Assembly (NCBI GenBank): GCA_033584155.1
Contig: CP138355.1
Coordinates: 3,233,826-3,297,825 of the forward strand
Length of the DNA: 64,000 bases
Direction: 5' to 3'
Origin: Candidatus Electrothrix scaldis
GTDB taxonomy: Bacteria; Desulfobacterota; Desulfobulbia; Desulfobulbales; Desulfobulbaceae
Shown: one piece after another, positions 9,003 through 17,203 of the stretch
How positions within the stretch are numbered: position 1 is the stretch's first letter
How the letters are laid out: each line of letters opens with the position of its first letter
The notes under the pieces: model-generated
The model's input: only the letters and a program-made list of their open reading frames with translations
What the model was told of the DNA's origin: nothing
Database searches by the model: none
Program-made: the position numbers and the translations under genes

Positions 9003-10132
9003 TTTTCAATAGCTAACTGACTTTCTAAAAAATTTACAATTCTTGCGGAAGACTTGCCGTCGCCATAAGGATTGTTTACATCAGCCATGCGCTGATACAA
9101 CTCTGATGAATTGCTAATGCCCTCAAATTCTGCATAAATACTTTCCGCATTAACACCGCCTAAAACACAACAGCCTGCCTCTATTCCTTCACGTCGCTCT
9201 GTTGTCTCCCGCATTACAATAGTAGGCTTGTTCAATGAAGGAGCTTCCTCCTGAATTCCTCCTGAATCTGTCAAAATAATCCATGATTTCTGCATTAAAT
9301 AAACCATCTGATCATACGGAACAGGGTTAATCAGTTTAATATTATTATAGTTGTTAAGCAGCTTATATACTATATTTCTAACATTTGGGTTAAGGTGAAC
9401 TGGGTATACAATTAGTTTATCCTTATGGCGCTCAGCAATACGTGAAATCGCTCTGCAAATTTGTTCAAAACCTTCTCCAAAACTCTCACGCCTATGCCCC
9501 GTCACCAAAATTATTTTTTTATTATCAGTAGTTAAATCAGTATATATTTTATCATAAAAATCAATTTTACTTTTTACTTTTTCCAGTATAAATAGCAAGC
9601 TGTCAACAATGGTATTTCCTACTTTAATTACTCCTGTAGTAATCCCCTCTCGCGCAAGAGCCTTTGATGCTGCTTCAGTAGGAGTAAAATGAAAATCAGC
9701 AATAGAAGTTATCATGCGCCTATTACTCTCTTCTGGAAAAGGTGCCCACTTATTGTAGGTTCTTAATCCAGCCTCGACGTGGGCAACCGGGATCTTATGA
9801 TAGTGACCAACAATTGCAGCAACAAGAGCAGTTGTAGTATCACCCTGAACGAAAACAGCCTTATACCTGTCATCACAAAAAAAATTACCCACACTTGCAA
9901 ATAACCTTGACGACAGTTCTGAAAGCGTCTGATTATCTTGCATAACATCAAGTTCAATATCAGGTTCTACCTCAAAAATATCAAAAACTTCTTTTAGCAT
10001 TTCCTTATGCTGACCTGTTGAGATAAGTCTAGGATAATACTCATTGCACTTTAGAAATTCTTTGTATAAAGGGATCAGTTTTATAGCTTCAGGTCGTGTA
10101 CCTAATACGATAGCTACTTTTTCTTTTCTCAT
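8999..10132 (-). CDS. wecB: UDP-N-acetylglucosamine 2-epimerase, non-hydrolysing (WecB/WbjD/FnlC family)
   Basis: A 377-residue enzyme of the non-hydrolysing UDP-HexNAc 2-epimerase family. Landmarks are VAIVLGTRPEAIKL at the start, VQGDTTTALVAA, VAHVEAGLRTY, FPEESNRRMI, VTGHRRESFGEGF and SGGIQEEAPSLNKPTIVMR. The ATG at 10132 is chosen over an upstream in-frame start at 10201. It puts the family's first strand directly after MRKEK and makes an ATGA overlap with the stop of the upstream dehydratase gene. In a WecB role the product is UDP-ManNAc. In a WbjD/FnlC role, next to a WbjB-like dehydratase, it would give a 2-epimerised 6-deoxy sugar such as UDP-L-FucNAc. The operon context favours the second. 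Confidence 0.9.
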   Translation of the reverse strand: MRKEKVAIVLGTRPEAIKLIPLYKEFLKCNEYYPRLISTGQHKEMLKEVFDIFEVEPDIELDVMQDNQTLSELSSRLFASVGNFFCDDRYKAVFVQGDTTTALVAAIVGHYHKIPVAHVEAGLRTYNKWAPFPEESNRRMITSIADFHFTPTEAASKALAREGITTGVIKVGNTIVDSLLFILEKVKSKIDFYDKIYTDLTTDNKKIILVTGHRRESFGEGFEQICRAISRIAERHKDKLIVYPVHLNPNVRNIVYKLLNNYNNIKLINPVPYDQMVYLMQKSWIILTDSGGIQEEAPSLNKPTIVMRETTERREGIEAGCCVLGGVNAESIYAEFEGISNSSELYQRMADVNNPYGDGKSSARIVNFLESQLAIEK

Positions 10133-11136
10133 AATATTCCAAAAGGTTGTTCCTGATAAACACCTGATATAAATCTTCGAATCTGTTCTACAGACAACCA
10201 CTCATCATTGCCGATTGATTCGTACTCAAACTCGCCCTCAACTCGTACCGCTCCGGTCTCCAAACAGTACTGTTCAACATCCCATCCGCTAGTATTAGAG
10301 CTCAAAATATATTTATTATCCAAACGAACAGTCTGTGTTGATTCATAACGCCCTATCATGGTTTCATGCAGCTTTTCTCCAGGTCGAATTCCGACAATCC
10401 GTTTCTCTATTCCAGGTGCAACAGCCTCAGCCACGTCAAGAATACGATAAGAAGGCGATATAGGAACAATAATCTCTCCTCCCCATCCATTCTCTATAGC
10501 AAATAAGATCAATTCAAGACTTTCTTGCATGGTGATGCTGAACCGGGTCATTTCGGGGTGAGTAATAGGAAGGAATCCATGTTTTTTTTGTTCGAAAAAA
10601 AACGGAACCACAGACCCCTTGCTGCCAAATACATTGGCATAGCGCACAATTGAAAACTTTGCTTCATATTTTCGGTCTGCATCCAGCACAAGCCGTTCAA
10701 GATAAAGCTTAGACGCGCCGTAGGCATTAATAGGAGAGACAGCCTTATCTGAAGAAAGAGCAATCACTCGTTCTACCCCGTTTAATACGGCAGCATCAAT
10801 CACATTTTGCGTCCCAAGAATATTTGTTTTGGCGCACTCGATAGGATTATGCTCAGAGACAGGAACATGCTTCATGGCCGCTATATGAATAACGGCATCG
10901 ATCCCCCTGCATGCCATCATGATGCGCTCTCTGTCCCTCACATCACCCAGCATAAATTGTACAGGGTATTTCTCTGGTGAAAACTGCGTAGCCATTGAGA
11001 AGTGTTTTTGCTCATCACGGGAATAAATAACTATTTTTCCGAGATTTGGATATCTACTCAATAACTGAGCAACAAGAGCTTTACCGACTGTGCCGGTGCC
11101 GCCAGTAATGAGTATTCGTTTCAAATTCATTATCAT
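10129..11136 (-). CDS. UDP-GlcNAc 4,6-dehydratase family protein (WbjB/FnlA/CapE-like)
   Basis: A 335-residue extended short-chain dehydrogenase/reductase of the polysaccharide biosynthesis (CapD/FlaA1-like) group. The NAD-binding loop is TGGTGTVGKAL near residue 11. LGDVRDRERI and AAMKHVPVSEHNPIE are family signatures, and the catalytic Tyr-x3-Lys is in INAYGASKL. RPGEKLHETMI is the C-terminal substrate loop. It is the likely first step of a 2,6-dideoxy-2-acetamido sugar nucleotide pathway. It is coupled by a 4-base overlap to the 2-epimerase. No separate FnlB-type 4-reductase is seen in the window, so the pathway is incomplete here. An ATG six bases inside (11130) is an equally good start. 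Confidence 0.88.
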   Translation of the reverse strand: MIMNLKRILITGGTGTVGKALVAQLLSRYPNLGKIVIYSRDEQKHFSMATQFSPEKYPVQFMLGDVRDRERIMMACRGIDAVIHIAAMKHVPVSEHNPIECAKTNILGTQNVIDAAVLNGVERVIALSSDKAVSPINAYGASKLYLERLVLDADRKYEAKFSIVRYANVFGSKGSVVPFFFEQKKHGFLPITHPEMTRFSITMQESLELILFAIENGWGGEIIVPISPSYRILDVAEAVAPGIEKRIVGIRPGEKLHETMIGRYESTQTVRLDNKYILSSNTSGWDVEQYCLETGAVRVEGEFEYESIGNDEWLSVEQIRRFISGVYQEQPFGIL

Positions 11137-11141
11137 TATAT

Positions 11142-12017
11142 CTAGGGCAAGGATTCTTCTATACTGAATGGAAGTTGTTTGTTTTTCAGTGAATTAGGAG
11201 AAAAAAGGTACTCACACCAATCTAAATTCGAATGAATTCCAAATTCGTTCAGCGAGAGTAAGCCCAACATCTGCCCTTCTGGATCTTTTTTAATTCGATA
11301 AATACTGTAATCAAGTGTTTCTAATAACCTCTGAATGGCGTTTTGTCTATTTAGCCGTTCACTGTTTTCTGTGCTATAAACTGGAAGTATCTCGCACAAC
11401 ACATAAGGTCTCTGAGTCATAAGAATCGCTTGCAATCCTGTGAGTATTTCTAGCTCTCCACCCTCTACATCGATTTTTATACAACTAATACATTGCGGCA
11501 CAAAGCGTTCAATATCTGTGAAGGAATAACATGGAACATAGCTAGTTCCATACAAAGAGTCTGAGTTTCGAAAATTTGAAATGATGGATGCAGATGAGTC
11601 CGTGTCGGATTCATTATATTGATATAACTCTGTCAATCCGCTTTCTCTACTGATCGCGACCGGAAAAATTGTCGTACCATTCCATTTATTAACTTTAATT
11701 AACTTGTCTAGATAATACACACAAGTTGGATTCGGTTCAAAGCCCAGGTATGGCATGTATGGGTAAGTGGTTTTGAGTTTGATTAAGGTTTGTCCGATGT
11801 TGGCTCCAAAATCGATAAATGTACCTGTTTGATTCAAACGCACTCCACTTAACAAATCGCTCATCCAAGGTTCAGAAAAAGTCAGATTATCTAAGCCTAA
11901 CTCGCCGAGAATAGGTATTCGCAGAGAATTTGATTCAATTTTTACGGAACCAGTAAGGTTGATAAAATTTAGTATTCCTAACTTCCGCAAGCCACGGTAC
12001 AAATATGGAATTTCCAT
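11142..12017 (-). CDS. FkbM family methyltransferase
   Basis: A 291-residue protein with the FkbM-type methyltransferase core: FIDFGANIGQTLIKL (SAM-binding motif), YLGFEPNPTCV, and the signature CIKIDVEGGELEILTGL, followed by RPYVLCEILPVY. FkbM proteins O-methylate small molecules and glycans. The start overlaps the stop of the preceding glycosyltransferase by one base (TAATG). It probably decorates a residue of the polymer made by this operon; the acceptor is unknown. Confidence 0.9.
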   Translation of the reverse strand: MEIPYLYRGLRKLGILNFINLTGSVKIESNSLRIPILGELGLDNLTFSEPWMSDLLSGVRLNQTGTFIDFGANIGQTLIKLKTTYPYMPYLGFEPNPTCVYYLDKLIKVNKWNGTTIFPVAISRESGLTELYQYNESDTDSSASIISNFRNSDSLYGTSYVPCYSFTDIERFVPQCISCIKIDVEGGELEILTGLQAILMTQRPYVLCEILPVYSTENSERLNRQNAIQRLLETLDYSIYRIKKDPEGQMLGLLSLNEFGIHSNLDWCEYLFSPNSLKNKQLPFSIEESLP

Positions 12018-13261
12018 TACGATACTGCCTTATTTGAAGTGAGATGTGTTATCGCTGCCTTAAACACAGGATTCAGACTATCAAAGCCTCGGTAATCCAC
12101 CCCAACCTTACGACAATGGGCGCGCCGTTCATCAGGATTCATTTCCAGATATTTTTTAATTTGCGGCCATGCCCCTTTGATATCCTGTTCCTTGAAATCA
12201 TCTACTACCACTCCGACCTCCTTTTCCTCTGCGTAAACATAATCTTCTGAAACTCCGCGAGTTATGAGGAATGGCAGTCCAGCACAGAGATACTCACCAA
12301 CTTTAATATTGGATATGAATTGTTTTGATGGTCCGGGAGGTACAGCAATCACAGCAAAATCAGCGGCAAAATAATAGGAGTGGATATCAACATAGTCACT
12401 ATGACAAATAGAATATGTTCCACGCTCAACCCCTGCATTATCAAATATTGCCAACACCTCCTTATCTTCATGAGGAGTAACGATTAAAAAATGCAGTCTC
12501 GGCTCTAATTCGTGTAGCCAACGATACATCCAAGCTGTTTCTTCATAGTAATAGAGACTGCCAAACTTTCCCGGATAAAACAGTACCCATTGTTCTGGTC
12601 GTATCCCTAATTTTTTACGTGTGTCATCCCGTAGTTGTTGATCAAAAGTGAATTTTTGATCATTAGCAACGGTTGCGATTTTAAAGAACTTCGCATGAAC
12701 CTTCCACTCTTGTTCAAGGCGTTCCTGCATAAATCGGGTACCAGATGCAATCACTATGGCAAATCCAGCAGCACGCCGTTCAAGAAAATGGGCAATTTTA
12801 TACTGAAGGCTCGTTTGGGCCCACATCCCGTTATCAATGGCATATTCGCTATGCGGTTCAAATTGATACATAAACAACTTCATACCGAGCAAACGACAAA
12901 AAAGATACGCATAGCTTCCAGCCACAGAGGCAAGAGAAACAACATGTCGGTATCCTTTTCGTCTCAAAGAGGCAAAAGTCAACAAGCCAGACCAGACATC
13001 GACAAACTTGCTGGTTAAGCTGGTACCAGGATGCCACTGTAACCGGGTCCATTCAAGTCCCTGCTGCTGCCATTGCTCAACTTTTACCGACTGCTCCTGA
13101 GTCAAGGGAAAACGATCATCCTCATAGGTTACTAGGTGAAAACGGATTGTATTGTCCGGGTCTTTAAGGTAATTATCAATATAGAGCCAGAAATTACCTT
13201 GAATAAGGGGATCAAAAAAACGGTTATACAGGTAAATAACGACTTTCTTGTCATATGCCAT
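12017..13261 (-). CDS. Glycosyltransferase, GT-B fold
   Basis: A 414-residue protein opening with VVIYLYNRFFDPLIQGNFWLYI. It has a glycosyltransferase-like donor domain: WVLFYPGKFGSLYYYEE, FLIVTPHEDKE, FAVIAVPPGPSKQFISNIKVGEYLCAGLPFLIT. The last segment corresponds to the nucleotide-sugar-binding helix of GT4-type enzymes. It is coupled to the FkbM gene downstream and six bases from the next glycosyltransferase upstream. Family assignment within GT-B is uncertain because the sequence is divergent. Confidence 0.82.
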   Translation of the reverse strand: MAYDKKVVIYLYNRFFDPLIQGNFWLYIDNYLKDPDNTIRFHLVTYEDDRFPLTQEQSVKVEQWQQQGLEWTRLQWHPGTSLTSKFVDVWSGLLTFASLRRKGYRHVVSLASVAGSYAYLFCRLLGMKLFMYQFEPHSEYAIDNGMWAQTSLQYKIAHFLERRAAGFAIVIASGTRFMQERLEQEWKVHAKFFKIATVANDQKFTFDQQLRDDTRKKLGIRPEQWVLFYPGKFGSLYYYEETAWMYRWLHELEPRLHFLIVTPHEDKEVLAIFDNAGVERGTYSICHSDYVDIHSYYFAADFAVIAVPPGPSKQFISNIKVGEYLCAGLPFLITRGVSEDYVYAEEKEVGVVVDDFKEQDIKGAWPQIKKYLEMNPDERRAHCRKVGVDYRGFDSLNPVFKAAITHLTSNKAVS

Positions 13262-13266
13262 ACAGA

Positions 13267-14376
13267 TTACTTTTCTCTACTATTGTGATATAAATCGTGT
13301 TTTTTCAGCAAGGTAAAAATTTTATCTAACTGTTTATCATAGGTATTTTGGCGGGCAAATTCAATGCGAGCTTCCTGCCGCTCAGGGCCGTTATATTTCT
13401 CTAGGTTTGTGACAATTTTTCCGAATGTATCAGGAAAATCATCATTTCGCTCGACCATTTCCAGCAGGTGAAGCTTATCCTTATATTCGTCAGTATATGT
13501 GGAGGCGATTACTTTGCCACTGGCTAGGTATTCCATAAACTTATGTGGGCTTGCTTGGTCCTTATGATGTTCAGTTTGGTATGTAACCAAAAGGACATCA
13601 CCATGATCAAGAATGGCAGGAATCATCCTGTGACCCACTTTTCCCCACCATGTTACATTGGGCAGCCCTCCAGTTAGTCTCCAAAGTATCCCGTCTTTTC
13701 TATATCCGCCAATAAAATGAAACTGAACCTGTTGGAATTGCACTGCAACACTAGCAAGTAACTCTGCATCCAGATACAACATATCTAAATTACCGATATA
13801 CACGGCATGAGTGCAATCTGGCTTAAATCTCGCTTCCTGATCGGTCGTTAATGACTCTTTATTCTTAACGATGGCTGTTCCATGATGAATCTTGTACGTC
13901 CTACTGTTAAACGGGATTAGCCGTTCTTTAATAAAATCGGTGGTGCAGAAACAGATATCCGCTGTGGATGCAGCGATTTTAGGATTAAAGTCCTGGTTCA
14001 AATCCACCTGATGATAAATCTTTAAGCGATCACCCGCGAAACGCATATCAAAAAAACGGGAGTTTTCAAACAACCAGATAATATCAATTTTGGTTCTAAT
14101 AGAATCTTCCAAACGAGCCAGCCATCTTTTCTCCAACCAACGGCGCACGATAGCTGGGTAAAAACGCAAGCCAGATGCAACTTTTGGTGCTGCAATAATG
14201 TACAGATCCGGTGTAGATTCTTCTTGTTGTACACTTAAACGGTTTAGAGAATTATCAGGTGGATTCAAAAAAAAGACGACAGCTCCCCGTTCGGCAAGAG
14301 TTCTTGCGTAATGGTGTTTACTTACATCATGTTCATGCCAGTTCTCGGGAGAAATAACGAGAATACCACTAACCAT
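13267..14376 (-). CDS. Glycosyltransferase, GT-B fold
   Basis: A 369-residue protein. The N-terminus, GILVISPENWHEHDVSKHHYARTLAERGAVVFFLNPPD, resembles glycosyltransferases of capsule and O-antigen loci that begin with a Trp-x3-Ser-like loop and a 'kin of GT1' acceptor domain. Later parts are CFCTTDFIKERLIPFNS, VYIGNLDMLYLDAELL, FHFIGGYRKDG and SPHKFMEYLASGKVIASTY, the typical donor-binding C-terminus. It overlaps the GT2 gene by eight bases. The specific linkage is unknown. Confidence 0.83.
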   Translation of the reverse strand: MVSGILVISPENWHEHDVSKHHYARTLAERGAVVFFLNPPDNSLNRLSVQQEESTPDLYIIAAPKVASGLRFYPAIVRRWLEKRWLARLEDSIRTKIDIIWLFENSRFFDMRFAGDRLKIYHQVDLNQDFNPKIAASTADICFCTTDFIKERLIPFNSRTYKIHHGTAIVKNKESLTTDQEARFKPDCTHAVYIGNLDMLYLDAELLASVAVQFQQVQFHFIGGYRKDGILWRLTGGLPNVTWWGKVGHRMIPAILDHGDVLLVTYQTEHHKDQASPHKFMEYLASGKVIASTYTDEYKDKLHLLEMVERNDDFPDTFGKIVTNLEKYNGPERQEARIEFARQNTYDKQLDKIFTLLKKHDLYHNSREK

Positions 14377-15310
14377 TCCTCAACACTTTATAAAGCAATT
14401 CAGGATAGTTAGCCAGTACCCTTAAAATATTTATAATTTTTTTTCCTTTAGTAGTTGCATCAGCTGCACGAAGCAATAAATATAAATAAACATTTCTGTT
14501 TAAGGATTTGCAGAGCGCATACTTTATCCAATATTCCCAGTCAACAACAGTGTTAGGCTTAGCAGCAACAATAGACTGGTTTAAAATCCGATTTGTGTTA
14601 TGCACTCTTCTGATCGAAACCGGTGACTTTGAGACTATCCCGATAAGTTTTTTTTCACATGCTAGTCTATTAATAAATTCAGAATCCTCACCTACACAAT
14701 TATCATTAAAAAGAGGGAAATTTAACAATGAGTTTCTTCTCACTGTAAGCCCATTCAAATGTATCCAGCCTCTATCTGTCTTCAACAAATGTAAGAATAA
14801 GTGATTTGAAGACGTTTCAAACTCAATTCCTGTATAACCTATTGGTAAAGATTTGTTTGATATATTTCTCTTCGCATTGCTCATACGCATGAGATGTTTT
14901 TGCTTTGCACCCTCATTATCATATCTTACACCAACCACCTCATACACTCCGTCAATATCTTGATACCTAAGAAAAAGATCAACAGTTTTTACAAACCTAT
15001 CTTCTAAAAAAAAATCATCGGCATCTAAAAAAGAAATCAACTCCCCGGTTGCTTTGCTTATTCCTAAATTCCTAGATCTCCCAGCGCCGCAATTTTCTCC
15101 CTCACTATGCAAATATAATGAAACCTTATCATATGTTGTCTCTAGCTGCTGACAAAAGTCTCGGGATCTATCTGAAGAACCATCTTCAACTAAAATCACC
15201 TCGTATACATAAGGTTGCCTTAGTACTGAATGCACGCACTTATATATGTACTCTTGTGCATTGTAAACAGGAATAATCACCGATACTTTTATGTTAGCTG
15301 TCATAATCAT
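14369..15310 (-). CDS. Glycosyltransferase family 2
   Basis: A 313-residue GT-A fold enzyme. The opening SVIIPVYNAQEYIYKCVHSVL is followed by VILVEDGSSDRSRDFC, GAGRSRNLGISKATGELISFLDADDFF (D-x-D metal site in LDADD) and GEDSEFINRLA. The protein should be an inverting glycosyltransferase acting at the cytoplasmic face of the inner membrane. It is in the middle of the polysaccharide operon. The surrounding 14.4-17 kb is visibly more AT-rich than the flanks, as is usual for exchanged O-antigen or capsule segments. Confidence 0.9.
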   Translation of the reverse strand: MIMTANIKVSVIIPVYNAQEYIYKCVHSVLRQPYVYEVILVEDGSSDRSRDFCQQLETTYDKVSLYLHSEGENCGAGRSRNLGISKATGELISFLDADDFFLEDRFVKTVDLFLRYQDIDGVYEVVGVRYDNEGAKQKHLMRMSNAKRNISNKSLPIGYTGIEFETSSNHLFLHLLKTDRGWIHLNGLTVRRNSLLNFPLFNDNCVGEDSEFINRLACEKKLIGIVSKSPVSIRRVHNTNRILNQSIVAAKPNTVVDWEYWIKYALCKSLNRNVYLYLLLRAADATTKGKKIINILRVLANYPELLYKVLRNG

Positions 15311-15437
15311 AAGTTCTCATAATCCATGGGCAGTATTTTAGGTGCTCCCATCACAGACATCAAACGGCACCTTCATAAATATAGTTATTAATGCAAGTTA
15401 CTTACTGCAAAGTAATTACTTACATGCGACGCGCATT

Positions 15438-16373
15438 TCACCTAGAGCACTTCAATAATATTTTTTGGATTAGTAAGTTAACTAAGGAAAACGGATTAAT
15501 ATTTTTTAAGCAGACCAATCTTAATCGGATTAAATTATAAAAGACGCTAACGGTCAGATCCCACTCATAAAGAAAATAATATTCTCCTTTCCAATAAAAG
15601 TAACGATAAAATTCCAAAGAAGGCTTTTGGGGGAAAATATTCTCATTTCTTTTTAGCCATTGTGCTAAGAAAAATCTGGCTTTCATTTTTTGATCGCCAT
15701 CATCTACTTGGGATGAAATATTAATGCCACTCTGCCTAAATCCAAACCAAGCATTTTGAAGGCAACATATTTTTTTACTGGCACTCACATTAAGAATGGT
15801 GGCATGATCGCTTCCCCATCCTTTAGGAAAGGAGACAAAACCTCCAGAGTTAATCAATATTTTTTTCCTAAAAATATTATCACCAAGCGAAATACCCCTT
15901 TCTGATTTTAAAATACTCAGATAAAACTCATAATTATCTTGATAAAATGGGGAGATAGCATCTTTTTTTACTATTTCACCTTCAGAGTTTATAATTCGCA
16001 ATGGAATGTTGAATGTATTAACTTCATCAGATTTTTTAATTTTATAAAGTATCTTATAAAATTCTTCTACGCAGTTAGGTGAAGGTAAATCATCGTCAGG
16101 GAGCATCCATACCCACGTTTCATCTTGAAGCATCTCAAGGCATCTATTCCAGTGAGAAACTAAGTTGTCACCACCTAAGTTAGGTGAAAACCTCTTATAT
16201 TCAATATCAAGGAATTTATTATATTTTTTTATAGTATCATGTGGTGAATCTGGCGAAAAATCATCGCCAATATAGAGTCTAAATTTTTTATTTGTTTGCC
16301 TGGATAGCTGGCATAACAGATGATCTAAATAGGTTATTTTATAGTATGGAATTATAATTGCTAATTCAATCAT
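15438..16373 (-). CDS. Glycosyltransferase family 2
   Basis: A 311-residue GT-A glycosyltransferase. It has IELAIIIPYYKITYLDHLLCQL, RLYIGDDFSPDSP, HWNRCLEMLQDETWVWMLPDDDLPSPNCVEEFY (aspartate cluster PDDD as the metal site), and GWGSDHATILNVSAS. Start ATG and the stop of the upstream methyltransferase overlap by four bases. The coding sequence is very AT-rich with poly-T tracts on the plus strand, unlike the genes at 19-30 kb, which supports recent acquisition of this part of the cluster. Confidence 0.88.
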   Translation of the reverse strand: MIELAIIIPYYKITYLDHLLCQLSRQTNKKFRLYIGDDFSPDSPHDTIKKYNKFLDIEYKRFSPNLGGDNLVSHWNRCLEMLQDETWVWMLPDDDLPSPNCVEEFYKILYKIKKSDEVNTFNIPLRIINSEGEIVKKDAISPFYQDNYEFYLSILKSERGISLGDNIFRKKILINSGGFVSFPKGWGSDHATILNVSASKKICCLQNAWFGFRQSGINISSQVDDGDQKMKARFFLAQWLKRNENIFPQKPSLEFYRYFYWKGEYYFLYEWDLTVSVFYNLIRLRLVCLKNINPFSLVNLLIQKILLKCSR

Positions 16374-16969
16374 GTCCTTCTAAGTTGAAAATATATCTCA
16401 TCAACAAAAAAAAGTTTGGCAAAATATTTCTCATAAATCTCTTGTGTATGTGAATTAAAATTAATTACTTTCATTAATACCCTTGAAAAAAAAGAGGGAT
16501 CACCTTTATTCGGTCTAAATAAAAGTAGGTTTTTCTCTAGAATCAAATTGTTATCTTGGTAAAAGTTAGGAACTTTCCTCTTGTATATTTCATTTTTAGT
16601 AAAGTAAGAAAAAGTATAGAGACCAAAAAAAGTTTTATGAGTTGGATCGCTGTAGTAATATGGATTGCTCCAATGAGGAACCCAACCTTCTATGATCCCT
16701 CCGGACTTTAAAACCCTTGCAATTTCAGAAAAAAGATATGAAATGTCATCTATATGCTCTAAAAAATGTTTAGAATATATTTTAATTATCGAGTTATCTG
16801 GTATAAACCCAAGTCCTTTATTGATATCTGCGATAAAGTCAACTCCAGGTAAACTCAATTTATCGATTCCAATGACACCATCAATACTTTTTTTTTCACC
16901 GCAGCCTAATTCTAATATAATTTCTTCTTTGTTAGAAATTAATTCCAACCATTTTTTTTGATCGTCCAT
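16370..16969 (-). CDS. SAM-dependent methyltransferase-like protein
   Basis: A 199-residue protein with a short methyltransferase core: IILELGCGEKKSIDGVIGIDKL, then IYSKHFLEHIDDISYLFSEIARVLKSGGIIEGWVPH. The pattern (glycine motif, LEHI, LKSGG) matches small methyltransferases common in polysaccharide clusters. It overlaps the GT2 gene downstream by four bases. It is the first gene after a 234-base gap that separates it from the ABC transporter gene. Confidence 0.82.
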   Translation of the reverse strand: MDDQKKWLELISNKEEIILELGCGEKKSIDGVIGIDKLSLPGVDFIADINKGLGFIPDNSIIKIYSKHFLEHIDDISYLFSEIARVLKSGGIIEGWVPHWSNPYYYSDPTHKTFFGLYTFSYFTKNEIYKRKVPNFYQDNNLILEKNLLLFRPNKGDPSFFSRVLMKVINFNSHTQEIYEKYFAKLFFVDEIYFQLRRT

Positions 16970-17203
16970 AACACTATAACACTGTTAGACCCTGTTGAAT
17001 AACTATTTATATTGATTCACAGTATTTACTTGATTAATGCCATATAAACTATGGTTTCGACTGATTGCGCCTGTCGTTCATAGTCAAGTTTGCCACCGTT
17101 TTCAACCATAGGTGTTTCGCGCGAAGATGTGTTGCCTCACTACTTCGGGTTCCCTGGCCACCTGGCTATCTGACTGCTTTCATGCTAAATACTCCTTAGC
17201 TGA
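16970..17203. other. Gene-free spacer with a possible gene scrap
   Basis: No complete gene. On the minus strand a short frame ends at the stop on 17028..17026 and reads ETPMVENGGKLDYERQAQS before it, with an upstream in-frame stop about 37 codons back. The half from about 17,090 to 17,180 is more GC-rich than the genes to its left. It looks like a degraded insert (mobile-element or intron debris), but I cannot name the source. Confidence 0.35.
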
